A stretch of 64,000 nt of DNA from Numida meleagris (lineage: Eukaryota > Chordata > Aves > Galliformes > Numididae), in the NCBI RefSeq assembly GCF_002078875.1, contig NC_034412.1:8922688-8986687 (forward strand), given 5' to 3'. Made by a program: the position numbers and the translations under genes. Below are positions 23,316 to 33,169 of the stretch, piece after piece. The notes beneath the pieces are model-generated. The model saw only the letters and a program-made list of their open reading frames with translations. It searched no databases and had not been told where the DNA came from. Position 1 is the first letter of the stretch. Each line of letters begins with the position of its first letter.

Positions 23316-26300
23316 ATGGTGAAGCTCGCCAAGGTGAGGCCTTCGGGCGGGGCCTTCGGGCGCGGATGGGCCTCCGGCGCTGAGGCCGCGGGGCCGGGCC
23401 TGAGGGGGGAGCGGGGTCCGTCGCGCTTCTTCCCGCCGCCGTCACTTCAGCGCCGCGCGGCGGTTCCCGGCCTTCCTCTCCCCCGTTCTTTTTTTCCTTC
23501 ACAGCGAAAATGGCGGCGAGGGGAGGGGCGCGCGCGCGGTGGGAGCGGTTTCGAGCGCCCCCCNNNNNNNNNNNNNNNNNNNNNNNNNNNNNNNNNNNNN
23601 NNNNNNNNNNNNNNNNNNNNNNNNNNNNNNNNNNNNNNNNNNNNNNNNNNNNNNNNNNNNNNNNNNNNNNNCCACGTGGTGCGGCGGAGAGCGAGCACGT
23701 GGGAGTGGGGGGGGGAACGGGGACACCACGCGGGGCTGCCCCGGGCCGGGCGGGGCGGGTTGGGCCGCCACGTGGTTGGGGCAATTGTCCGCCCCGCGGC
23801 GCGCCCGTTGCCGGCAGTGGGACCGCACCGCCTTCTCACGGTCCGTTCTCTCCCGCAGACTCCCAAGAACCAAATGAAACAGAAAAAAATGGCTCCTCCC
23901 CCCAAAAAGGTCGAGGAAAGCGAAGAGGAAGAGTCCTCCGACTTAGAGGAAAGCAGTGGGGAAGAGGTGAGCCGTGTAGAGGTGGAACACGTGCAGCCAC
24001 GAGCTTCAGAAGTGGCTGAGGGTTATGGGGGATGAGGTGGGGAATCCACGCTGGTGAACAGCTGGGGGTGTTTATTGTGGTTGAAGGATAAACTGGATTG
24101 CATAAGGGGAAAGCAGTGAGGGAAGAACTGGCTGAGCGGCTCAGACCATGCTTCCCGGCTTTGGGAGAACTGTGGGGACCTTAATGCTGGTCCGAGTGGC
24201 AGGGGGTGAGTGAACGATGAATTCATCAGCAGTAAGTGATTTATTGCTCATCTAAAGCACAGGACTGAAAACTTCAAGGTGTTGGTCCCTGTTGCAACAG
24301 AGTTTGTTGGTATTGGTTCAGGAGCAGGCAGTTGCCGGATGCTTCGCTGTTAGTCTGTTAAAAGCTGCTTTTGAGCTTCAGCAATTCAACAAGACTGGCA
24401 AATAAGGCAAAAAGCAAAAATTAGTGTCGAAAAGAGAAGCTTTAGATTGTAGTTGCTATTAGTGCTTCAGTGGAATTAGTAGTGAAATAGGCAGAACAGG
24501 TGCAGCAGTGGCACAGAAAGAGCAGGCATCTCAGTTTGGTGTACGGAGCTAGCTACATGCTTGCTGCAGCTCCTAAAGTACCATCTTCATGAGTTCTGTA
24601 AAGTTCTAAATGTCTGTCAAGGCATAATGTCACTGAGGGGTTATTTTTGTCAGTTTGATACCCTGTCATGGACAGCATTAGTCTCACACTCGGTAAATCT
24701 CTTTCAGGTAATGGTCCCTCCAAAGAAACAACAAAAAGCAGCAGTTACACCAGCCAAGAAGGCTGCTACTCCTGCAAAGAAGGCTGCTACTCCTGCAAAA
24801 AAGGCAGTGACACCAGCCAAGAAAGCTGTGGCTACTCCAGCTAAAAAGGCTGTTGCTCCATCACCCAAAAAGGCTGCTGTCCTAGGCAAAGGAGCAAAAA
24901 ATGGCAAGAATGCCAAGAAGGAAGAGAGTGAGGAGGAAGATGAAGATGATGAGGAAGATGATGAGGAAGATGAGGATGAAGAAGAGGAGTCTGGTAAGTT
25001 ACTTTTGGAATGCATTTCTGTCTTTGTGAGTTGACCAAAGTTGGTCCAGTCTCATAGTGAAATTGATGACTTTTGAAATTGGCAATTCAGTGTAATGTAA
25101 TACTCAAAAGGGTAGTGAGGGAGGGAAGCTGGGTGTTTGGTAAATGGTGGAGATCTTTCTATATTGCAGCTGTGTTACTTGAAGTGTCTGACACACCTTT
25201 TGAGTTTTCTCTGATGAAATAAAGTGCTTGACAGAGTTTGAATGCTGAGTGCTATGGATAAACACTTACTGTGCTGTTGTAGTAGATGAGGAAGAAGAAC
25301 CAGCAATGCCTGTGAAGCCTGCAGCCAAAAAGTCCGCGGCAGCTGTACCAGCCAAAAAGCCTGCAGTTGTGCCAGCAAAGCAGGAATCTGAGGATGAGGA
25401 GGAGGAAGATGAGGAGGAGGAGGATGAGGAGGATGACGGTATGTGGTCCACAAAGGATTTAGGGAAACTTAGAGTTTTGGAAAATGTAGTTGTTAAACTG
25501 ATAGACGCTTACAGGGAGCTCAAGGGAGGGTGACGGGATGGATTAGTGGGAGCGATGCGGTGTGTCTGTGTTCAGTTAGTGCCCAGCTGCCTTTAGCTGG
25601 CTATCACTGTCTGTCAGACATGGCAGAGCAGGTGTTTATGTTTCTACTCAGGGGGGGAAAAGAAAACTTGTAGGGAGCTGGTGTTTGCAGTGAAACCTGA
25701 GATACAGGCAGCTTCTATGAACACTGAAACATTACAAAACTCTTCCTGAAAACATACAGACTTCATGAGGAACGCAAAACTATTGAGTCAATTGAGTGGC
25801 TTTTAGACTCAAAAGTGGCTTATCTTGAATGCTCATAAAATCTCACTCGTCTTGTTTCAGAGTCTGAAGATGAGGCCATGGACACAACACCTGTTCCTGT
25901 GAAGAAAGCTACTCCAGCAAAGGCTGCACCAGCTAAAGCCAAGGCAGAGTCTGAAGATGAGGAAGATGAAGAAGATGAGGATGAAGACGAGGAGGATGAA
26001 GATGATGAAGAGGATGAGGAAGACAGTGAGGACGAAAGTGAGTTTATATTCTATAATAGCAAAAAAAAAAGTGTCTACGCGAATTTTGTTCATTGTATGT
26101 AGTCTTTAGAAGTGAAGAACAGTTAATTGTAATGCAGGTCTTCTGTGTCAACAGTGTAGATGTGAATACTCCTGTATTGATACAGCATGGGAGAAGCTGT
26201 TGTTTTATTCATGTACTTCTATTTCAGTGTTGTTTCTTGTTCCCTACCACAGAACCTGTTAAGGAAGCACCTGGAAAAAGGAAAAAAGAAATGGCCAATA

Positions 26301-29300
26301 AGAGTGCACCTGAGGCCAAGAAAAAGAAAACAGAAAGTAAGTGGCATGAGGTCATCAAGTGATGCTCATTTGAGTTGTTGGACTGTTGGGTGAGGCAGGT
26401 AGCGGTGAAGGGGCTGGATGCATGTTCAGTGGTTTTTTTCCTCAGCACAAATGATGATTATAAGGGACTTAATACTGAAGTATGATGTTGTTTTTGAGCA
26501 GAACTGATGTGCTAATGCTGTCAGTAGTCTAACTTCGAACTTTTTTCATTTGCCTTACATTCAAATGTCTTCTTGTTCAAAGCACCTGCTTCAGCTTTCT
26601 CCCTCTTTGTGAAAAACTTGACCCCCACCAAGGACTACGAAGAGCTGAGGACTGCCATCAAAGAATTCTTTGGCAAGAAAAATCTCCAGGTTTCAGAAGT
26701 CAGAATTGGTTCTTCCAAGTAAGTTCCTCTGTAGAAGGAAGCAGCAAAATTCTTTCCTTGGCAGCAGTTCATTTAGATGGCTGTAAGTGTGCTGATGCAC
26801 ATTCTCTTTGGGATGCTGGGATGGTTCTTTGATAGCGTATGGAAGCTGGAAGAGGCACAGTACACTTGGAGTGCTGATACTGGTGATGTACTTTGGATGT
26901 ATACATCTCCCAGAAGGGAGAGCTGCCACTTCAGTACAGAGCTGTTGTTCTCTACTGTTAGTTATCTGTGCCGGCCTGTCCGTATTTTTATTGACACTTG
27001 AGCTTGACCATAGTCCCCTGTTGTTGCTTTCTGTATGTGTTCTCTGTTACTAGAGATAGGTCAGCTTAATCAGTGAAGCTGCTCTTCTTTCAGGCGATTT
27101 GGCTACGTAGACTTCTTATCTGCTGAAGATATGGATAAAGCTCTTCAACTGAATGGAAAGAAGCTGATGGGTTTGGAAATCAAATTGGAAAAAGCAAAGA
27201 GCAAGGAAAGTCTTAAAGAAAATAAGAAAGGTATAACACAACTCTGAATTATCTGCACATCAAAGAAAGGTTGATGGAATTACTGATGGCTGCTGTGCTG
27301 CTCTTAAAGGACGTTTCCCTTGTTTGATCCCTCTGTCATAGTTTCTCAAATGCTAAAATGGATATGCAAGTTGTGACTTGCAAATTTGAAAAACAGAGTT
27401 GGAAAAAGTAGTATATAGTAGGTGTATGAGGAGGAAATGTGGTTTTGTCCTAAGCTTTAGGAGCTGTATTCAGAATGTAGTGCCCTTAAGAAAACAATGT
27501 AATGGTAACCTAATTAATTTTTGTTCTTGCCTTTCTTGCTTTTGGGACTGTTTGTTTTTCTTTCTACTGGATGAATTTAGTTTGTCTTCTTGCTGAGAGG
27601 GGATATGGAGCAGATGGTGAGAAAATAACTTCTCTCTTTGCAGAGAGAGATGCTAGAACACTGTTTGTGAAGAATCTGCCCTACCGTGTAACTGAAGATG
27701 AAATGAAAAATGTATTTGAGAACGCTGTAGAAGTCCGACTAGTACTTAACAAGGAAGGGAGCAGCAAAGGGTACGTAGCTGAGAAAGCTGTTAGGTATTT
27801 GCTGTTACCACTTCTGATGTGTTTTTTTTTCCACATCCTTTCCCTTTCATTCATGAACGTAAACTGATGCCTCCTTCCAGGAATGACTGTCATTTTCTTT
27901 GTTGTAGGATGGCCTATATTGAATTTAAAACAGAAGCTGAGGCAGAAAAAGCTCTGGAGGAGAAGCAAGGCACAGAGGTTGATGGTCGTGCCATGGTCAT
28001 TGACTACACCGGTGAGAAGAGCCAACAAGAAAATCAGAAAGGTACGTTTTCAGATTAACAGTGTGCATGCAGAGGGCACAAGAGACTTAACTCTGCTTGT
28101 TTTAGAAGCTTGCTAGGGACAGAATGACTTGAAGTGCTGCAGCAGAACTGTAAGATTATGGGAAGGAGCCTTTTGCCTTGTGCATTGCATGTCTCTCCTC
28201 CTCTGACAAAAAAGGACAGTTAGTCCAGGTGACTAGAACTGTATTGTTCTTGGCCTTGTGCCTCACCTTGAAGTGGGAAGGGGGTGCTATGACTCCCATC
28301 TCCTTAGGAGGGGACTTCGTGCCTAGAGGTAGGAAGCTTTCCCACTGTAAGCTTGGACTTAGAGCATTATGTTTCCATTGCAGGAGGTGGAGAGAGGGAG
28401 TCAAAGACTCTGATTGTGAACAACCTCTCATATGCTGCCTCAGAAGAAACTCTCCAGGAACTATTTAAAAAAGCTACTTCCATCAAGATGCCACAGAACA
28501 ACCAGGGCAGGCCTAAAGGGTATGTTTAAAACTGAATCCTCAGCTGGCATTGTGAATGCCTGCCCTCCACTGATGTCCTGTGCCTCCTAAGCTGACTGAA
28601 ATCTTCCTCTACCAAATAGGTATGCATTTGTAGAATTTCCCACAGCCGAGGATGCCAAAGAGGCATTGAATTCCTGTAACAACACAGAAATTGAAGGCAG
28701 GGCAATCAGGCTGGAATTCAGTTCACCATCATGGCAGAAAGGGAACATGAATGCAAGAGGAGGATTTAACCGTAAGTGTTCCACGCTTGGTTATTTGATC
28801 TTGTGATAAGTGTGCAATTCCCGCAAAAAAAAAAACCCAAAAAGTAGTGTGAAAGAGATGAGTGGATGTGCTGGATATGATGACTGATTATCTGAAATGC
28901 TGATGAAACTATTTCTTAAAGTCCTCTAGATAGTCAAGTGCTGATCCAGCAGTGTCTGTTATGCAGTTAGTATCTATATTGATATTCACTTGTAGTGTCT
29001 ATGGGAGGATAAAAGTGTTTGGAGGGGGATTAATCTGGCAGTACCGAGTAGGTCCATCTGGAGACACTTGGATGTAAGGTTCTGTCTTCAGTCCTGAGAG
29101 TTTTCAAGGTCATCTACCTTCAGGTGCCTCAGCTTCCTTTAAAAACAAGCCCTGTTGTTGGAGTCAGTAGTGCAGGCTGATTGTGGTGTTGAGAGGTTAA
29201 TGGTAGCTTTGCTCAGACTGATCTCTGAATGTATTGTCTTTCTGCAGAACAAAGCAAAACGTTGTTTGTCAGAGGCCTTTCTGAGGACACAACGGAGGAG

Positions 29301-30309
29301 ACGCTAAGAGAATCATTTGAAGGCTCTATAAGTGCTAGAATAGTCACAGATAGAGACACTGGATCTTCTAAAGGGTATGTTAACCATAATCTGGGGTTAG
29401 TTCAGTTACTGCAGGAGGAAAAAATGTCTGTGCTTTGCACAGTGTTTCTACTGCATGTGTAGGTGATTCTTAGAAGGCAGTAGATGGCGTGGAACTAGAG
29501 GAGGGTAGGCCTGTAGCTCTGGTTGGGCGTGCTCACTTCTCAATGAGCTCCTTCCTGCCAACAAATCCGTGGCAGCCTATGGATTCGCACGAGAAGGACA
29601 TTAGAGTTCAGTACTGGCCCACTCACAACCTGGTTACATCAGTTGTGATTAGCCACTTACTGTTCCACAAGTAGCAGTTGCAGATCACTCTGTGTTGGCC
29701 GGAGTGCTACTGTTACCTAAGGGATCGCTATCGAGTGCCTGTAGGTGGTGCTCCAGTTCATGGGTTGTGTGGAGTTTGACTGTCTTTTAATCCGCTGCCT
29801 AGGTTTGGCTTTGTGGACTTCAGCTCCCCAGAAGATGCCAAAGCAGCTAAAGAAGCCATGGAGGATGGGGAGATAGACGGAAACAAAGTGACCCTTGATT
29901 TTGCCAAGCCAAAGGGTGAATTTCAGCGTGGTGGCGGATTTGGCGGTGGATTTGGTGGCAGAGGTGGAGGCAGAGGAGGCCGAGGAGGAAGAGGTGGATT
30001 TGGTGGCAGAGGTGGTGGCAGAGGAGGGTTTGGAGGTAAGTAACCCTCTTCTAAGGGATGCAGTCAAAAACTGAGCTGTGAAGCCACTCCTGGGATTACA
30101 GTGTGTTGTCACCACAGGTGCTGGATATTGAACTTGTTTTCTGTCCTGTACCAGCAGGGGTTTGGAGAAACAGTGGTGACTGCAGGGCACGCGTGCATCT
30201 CTGTTTCCTGATGTAATCTCTTTTTATAGGTAGAGGAGGCGGCTTCCGAGGAGGCAGAGGAGGAGGTGGAGATCACAAGCCGCAAGGGAAGAAGATCAAG
30301 TTTGAATAA
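23316..30309 (+). CDS. NCL: Nucleolin, 15 coding exons
   Basis: Coding exons: 23316-23333, 23859-23966, 24708-24993, 25286-25438, 25861-26037, 26253-26336, 26583-26718, 27094-27230, 27644-27770, 27908-28041, 28384-28519, 28620-28771, 29248-29374, 29803-30035, 30230-30309. They total 2088 bases (695 residues plus stop), and all junctions are GT/AG and in phase. Nucleolin is the abundant nucleolar RNA- and histone-binding protein of rRNA transcription and pre-rRNA processing. In order: a basic TPAKKA repeat block (exon 3); acidic Glu/Asp/Ser tracts in exons 2-5; a bipartite NLS (KRKK...KKKK, exon 6); four RRMs at about 281-355, 371-443, 461-534 and 553-628; then an RGG/GGF tail and a C-terminus ending in IKFE. 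RNP-2 motifs are LFVKNL, LFVKNL, LIVNNL and LFVRGL; RNP-1 motifs include KRFGYVDF and SKGFGFVDF. Each RRM uses two exons. The sequence is very close to remembered chicken nucleolin (694 residues). Introns 6, 12 and 13 host snoRNAs, and intron 1 contains an assembly gap. Confidence 0.98.
23564..23671. other. Assembly gap (108 N) in NCL intron 1
   Basis: A run of N in the CpG-rich first intron. No coding sequence is lost, since exons 1 and 2 join in frame. Confidence 0.99.
23673..23993. promoter_or_regulatory. NCL: E-box (CACGTG) cluster in NCL intron 1 and start of intron 2
   Basis: Perfect CACGTG hexamers at 23673, 23696, 23769 and 23988 continue the pair in the promoter (22792, 22811). NCL is an established Myc target in mammals with E-boxes in intron 1. 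The same layout here suggests Myc/Max or USF control. Factor identity is inferred. Confidence 0.6.
26444..26513 (+). ncRNA. SNORD82: C/D box snoRNA SNORD82 (U82) in NCL intron 6
   Basis: A terminal stem AGCACA (26444-26449) / TGTGCT (26508-26513) encloses box C ATGATGA (26451-26457), box D' CTGA (26475-26478), a C'-like ATGATGT (26482) and box D CTGA (26504-26507). The sequence before D', GGGACTTAAT, is complementary to the ATTAAGTCCC stretch of 18S rRNA. By the fifth-base rule it directs 2'-O-methylation of the A in GATTAAG, position A1678 in human numbering. It is released from the spliced intron of nucleolin pre-mRNA. Human SNORD82 also lies in an NCL intron (intron 5 as I recall). Confidence 0.95.
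28870..28950 (+). ncRNA. SNORD20: C/D box snoRNA SNORD20 (U20) in NCL intron 12
   Basis: A terminal stem GCTGGA/TCCAGC (28870-28875, 28945-28950) encloses box C ATGATGA (28877-28883), D' CTGA (28892-28895), C' TGATGAA (28901-28907) and box D CTGA (28941-28944). The guide before box D, CCTCTAGATAGTCAAG, is the exact complement of the CTTGACTATCTAGAGG segment near the 3' end of 18S rRNA. The fifth base upstream of box D faces the second U of CUUGAC, corresponding to U1804 in human numbering, the known U20 target. It is processed from intron 12 (28772-29247). Confidence 0.97.
29465..29603 (+). ncRNA. SNORA75: H/ACA box snoRNA SNORA75 (U23) in NCL intron 13
   Basis: The 3' hairpin is clear. Its lower stem is CTTCTC (29536-29541) / GAGAAG (29591-29596), and its upper stem CTGCC (29555-29559) / GGCAG (29571-29575). 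ACA lies at 29598-29600 with three bases to the 3' end. Pocket strands AATGAGC (29542-29548) and TTCGCA (29584-29589) pair with 18S rRNA GCUCAUU and UGCGAA, leaving the UG between them. This places the pseudouridine at U93 of 18S by my count, with 14 bases from the pocket to ACA. U23 in mammals sits in the same NCL intron. The 5' end is set from the usual length of about 137 bases; the 5' hairpin and H box were not resolved. Confidence 0.85.
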
Positions 30310-30694
30310 ACTTCCCTTTTCCTTTCCTTTCTCTTGATCTCTGAGACTATCTGAAAGGACTCCAGGGGTTTTTATTCTCCTTTTATCTTGGTGGAGCCTT
30401 CGGAGGACATTCCAAGGTGCAAAGGAGTACTGTGAGCCACTTGGAAGAAAGAATTTTCATTTCAAGGAAGAAAAGCAAGCTATTTTGACTGCTTGCGTAT
30501 TCAAGTGAACTTTTTAACAGAAACGAGCGATAGCTGTGGGAATTTACCCTTTGTCTGTGAGTTGTCTTGAATTTATAATGTTTTACCCATGTACAAAAAT
30601 ATTCTTTTTTCCTATAAACTTCTGTAGCATTTTTTTTTGCTGTAAAAATGCAGAATGTTTTATCATTTGTGCTTCAGCACCCTGTCTTGGACAG

Positions 30695-30700
30695 ATTAAA
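30695..30700 (+). terminator. NCL: Probable NCL polyadenylation signal ATTAAA
   Basis: ATTAAA about 390 bases after the stop, following a U-rich 3' UTR. The only canonical AATAAA on this strand near the gene overlaps the stop codon (30305-30310) and is too close to be the main signal. Cleavage is inferred near 30715-30725. Confidence 0.5.
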
Positions 30701-30724
30701 GGACCTAAACTGGTTCGTGTTAAT

Positions 30725-31900
30725 TCTGCGCCACTCGAAGGGCTGTGACCGAGTCTGGCTGGAGGCTGCCTGTTCTAAGGTCACCTTCCTCAGCTTTGGC
30801 CTGCTCCTGCCACCCACTTCTAAACCTGGGCTCTTACACTAGGAAAGAAGTAAGCCCTAGGACAGCAACTATTTTTGCCTCTTTTGGAATGGAAGTAGAG
30901 CTGTGCGTGCTTGTTTCATTCCAAAACCAGCACTCGTCCTTTCTCCTTGGTTCCTCTAAGCTGAGGCAGAAGCCCAGTAGTGCAAGTAACTGCCTCTGCT
31001 GAGCACGGCTGGGGCAGTGAGCTAACTCTGCACCTTTCATTTTGGCAGAGCCCTGGTCTCTTGTCCGACCCAGGCCCTTGGCTGCTGTCCTGCTGCAGCA
31101 GTTGGTGGGGCACGAGGCTGCCTTGGAGTGACAGCAGCAGGCCAGTACAGAAGGCAGGAGGGCAGCTGCTGCCTCCTTCAAACGTTGTTGGCAGCAGTGA
31201 GAGGCTTCAATGGGCACGAGTGTGTGCAGCCCCAGGTCCTGCTGAAAGCTGCTCTGCCTCTTGTCTGCAGCCCAACGCTGCTGCACCACGTAGTTTCCCA
31301 GCTCGGACCCTGTGCCTGCAGCCTGCCAACCTTCCTATCTGCTGGCAACAGGGCAAGTGTAGCAGCTGCTGTTCTTATGCACTGCTCCCAGAGCGGCACC
31401 TCGGGCGAGGGAAAATGTGCTCCCTGCAGCGCAGCGTTTCCCTTTACTCCTGCTATTCCATGCGAGCATGGGAGTGTGCATAGAAAGAAGCTGCATTGGG
31501 CGGCTGGAACAGCGCAGCAAAGCAGAGGGCAATCCCATCTCCATCGGTCTCTACGTGCTGCAGGGCCGGCCCCGCGCACCGCTGCCATCAGCCATTTTCT
31601 TTCGGAGCCTGCGCGTCGGCCCAGCGGCAAATGGTCGGAGAGCGGCGGCGGGGCCGGGCACCAGGGGGCAGCAGCGGAGCAGCAGCAGGGCAGCACCCAG
31701 CTGCAGGCTGCCCCAATGGGGATGGGGGAGTCAGATCTCCTCGCATGGCTTTTATCCACCCCTCCAGCACACTGTGCCCTTTGGCCACCGTGGCTGTTGC
31801 TGTGTTTTGTTGCCAACCATCCAGGCTGTCCTGGCCAGCAGAAACCTGCTAGCAACGGCACGAGGTGAGGGTTTAGGTTTCTTTTTTTTTTTTTTTCCCC
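30725..31900. other. Spacer between the convergent 3' ends of NCL and B3GNT7
   Basis: About 1.2 kb with no recognised exon or RNA gene. Overlapping open frames on both strands are GC-driven. A 15-base T run lies near 31882-31896 beside the presumed B3GNT7 cleavage site. Confidence 0.6.
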
Positions 31901-31924
31901 TTTGAACACTTCCTTCTTTTAACT

Positions 31925-31930
31925 TTTATT
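31925..31930 (-). terminator. B3GNT7: B3GNT7 polyadenylation signal
   Basis: TTTATT on the plus strand is AATAAA on the gene strand. It is the first such signal after the stop, giving a 3' UTR of about 1.25 kb (31900-33169). Confidence 0.7.
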
Positions 31931-33169
31931 TAGAAACTCAAATATTCACCACATCTGCACGGTTCCTCTGTTCCCCTCCAGGTGAAGAGCAGCACAGACA
32001 GATCTCTGCGTGCGGCTCTGTGTGGCTCTATGGGCTGAGCGCACAGCTGTACCCAACACTAAGGACAGAGCTGTCACCTCTTGAAGTGCTTCTGAACCCA
32101 CCGGAGGATGGGGAACGGCCGCGAGCCCTGTGCCCAGCGGTGCCCTCAGGCTCTGTCCCACGGGTTCCCAGGGCTGTGGCTCCTTTGGGTGCGTTGTAAA
32201 TCAACGTCACCATAAATGAAACATCACCACAAAGCAGCCGTCACCAAATGTCACCGTTTAGCCCCCAGCGCTGCCACCAACGGCTGAGCCCAGGGCACTG
32301 CTGGGCTCTTTTTTCTCTTCCAATCTGCAGCTCGTCCCAGCAGACGAGGGGTATTTGCGGAGGAGAAGTGGTGCGGCTTGGCACCACGGTGGCTCCTTTG
32401 GCTGCTGTGCATCCCTTCTTGTTTGTTTTCTAACCTGGGGAACATACAGACTTGGAGTGAATGAAACAGGCACTTTTCCAAAACACATTAAGAAAAGGAG
32501 GGGGGGGAAAAAAATAAAAAGGCACTGCACAGGGGGACCTTTGAGGTAGTAGAAATTTTTTCCTTTCAATGTCTGGCACCAGAGAAGGAGAGAGAGAGAG
32601 AAGAGAGCGAGCACACACATGTGCGTACTTTGCCATGCGTGTTAGGGCCGTGGATGTGGCTGTGCACGTCCACAGCACACGGGGACACGTGGGTGCGCAA
32701 CCCTGCACTTGGCAACAGCAGAGCATGCCCACCCCATGTCCCCCCCGATGACTCACCACGGAGGAGGCGTTTCAGGTACAAATACAATCCCCTTCGTTTC
32801 TGAGCAGTGTTCATGTGCACACAGACCACTTGACCCCCTTGGAGCAGCTTTCCTGGGTAGCCAGACCCTGAACATCCCGCACAAATCCCCTCCTGCCTCC
32901 CCCGGCCCCACCTGGAGGTGGTACCTATTGCAGGGTGCAGACCCCTCTTTCCTCTCTCTCTTTCCCTTTCCACTTTGTGCTAGGGTTTCTCTTTTTTTTT
33001 TTTTTTCTTTCTTCATTTTCAGTAACCCCCAACCCAGCTGGAGATAGGCGAACCACATTACAGTACAGGAGCGAACACCATCACAAGCCCTGCCCGTGCC
33101 ACAAGCAGGGGCTCATTGCGTCCCGCTCGTTGTGTCCCCACTCAGTCCCAGCTCTCCAGAGAGAACGAG

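Noticed and set aside
25170..25453. Minus-strand Ser- and Pro-rich frames opposite NCL exons 3-5
   Set aside because: They are the antisense of GAG/GAT-rich acidic tracts and have no independent support.
25580..25625. Hairpin with ACA in NCL intron 4 (CCAGCT/AGCTGG) as a fourth snoRNA
   Set aside because: The ACA falls inside a possible stem (TGTCTG/CAGACA), no H box or rRNA guide is visible, and no counterpart is known to me.
29497..29566. Alternative H/ACA end: AGAGGA H box with GGTAGG/CCTGCC hairpin and ACA at 29561
   Set aside because: The hairpin has no convincing rRNA-pairing pocket. The ACA at 29598 with a two-sided match to 18S is much stronger.
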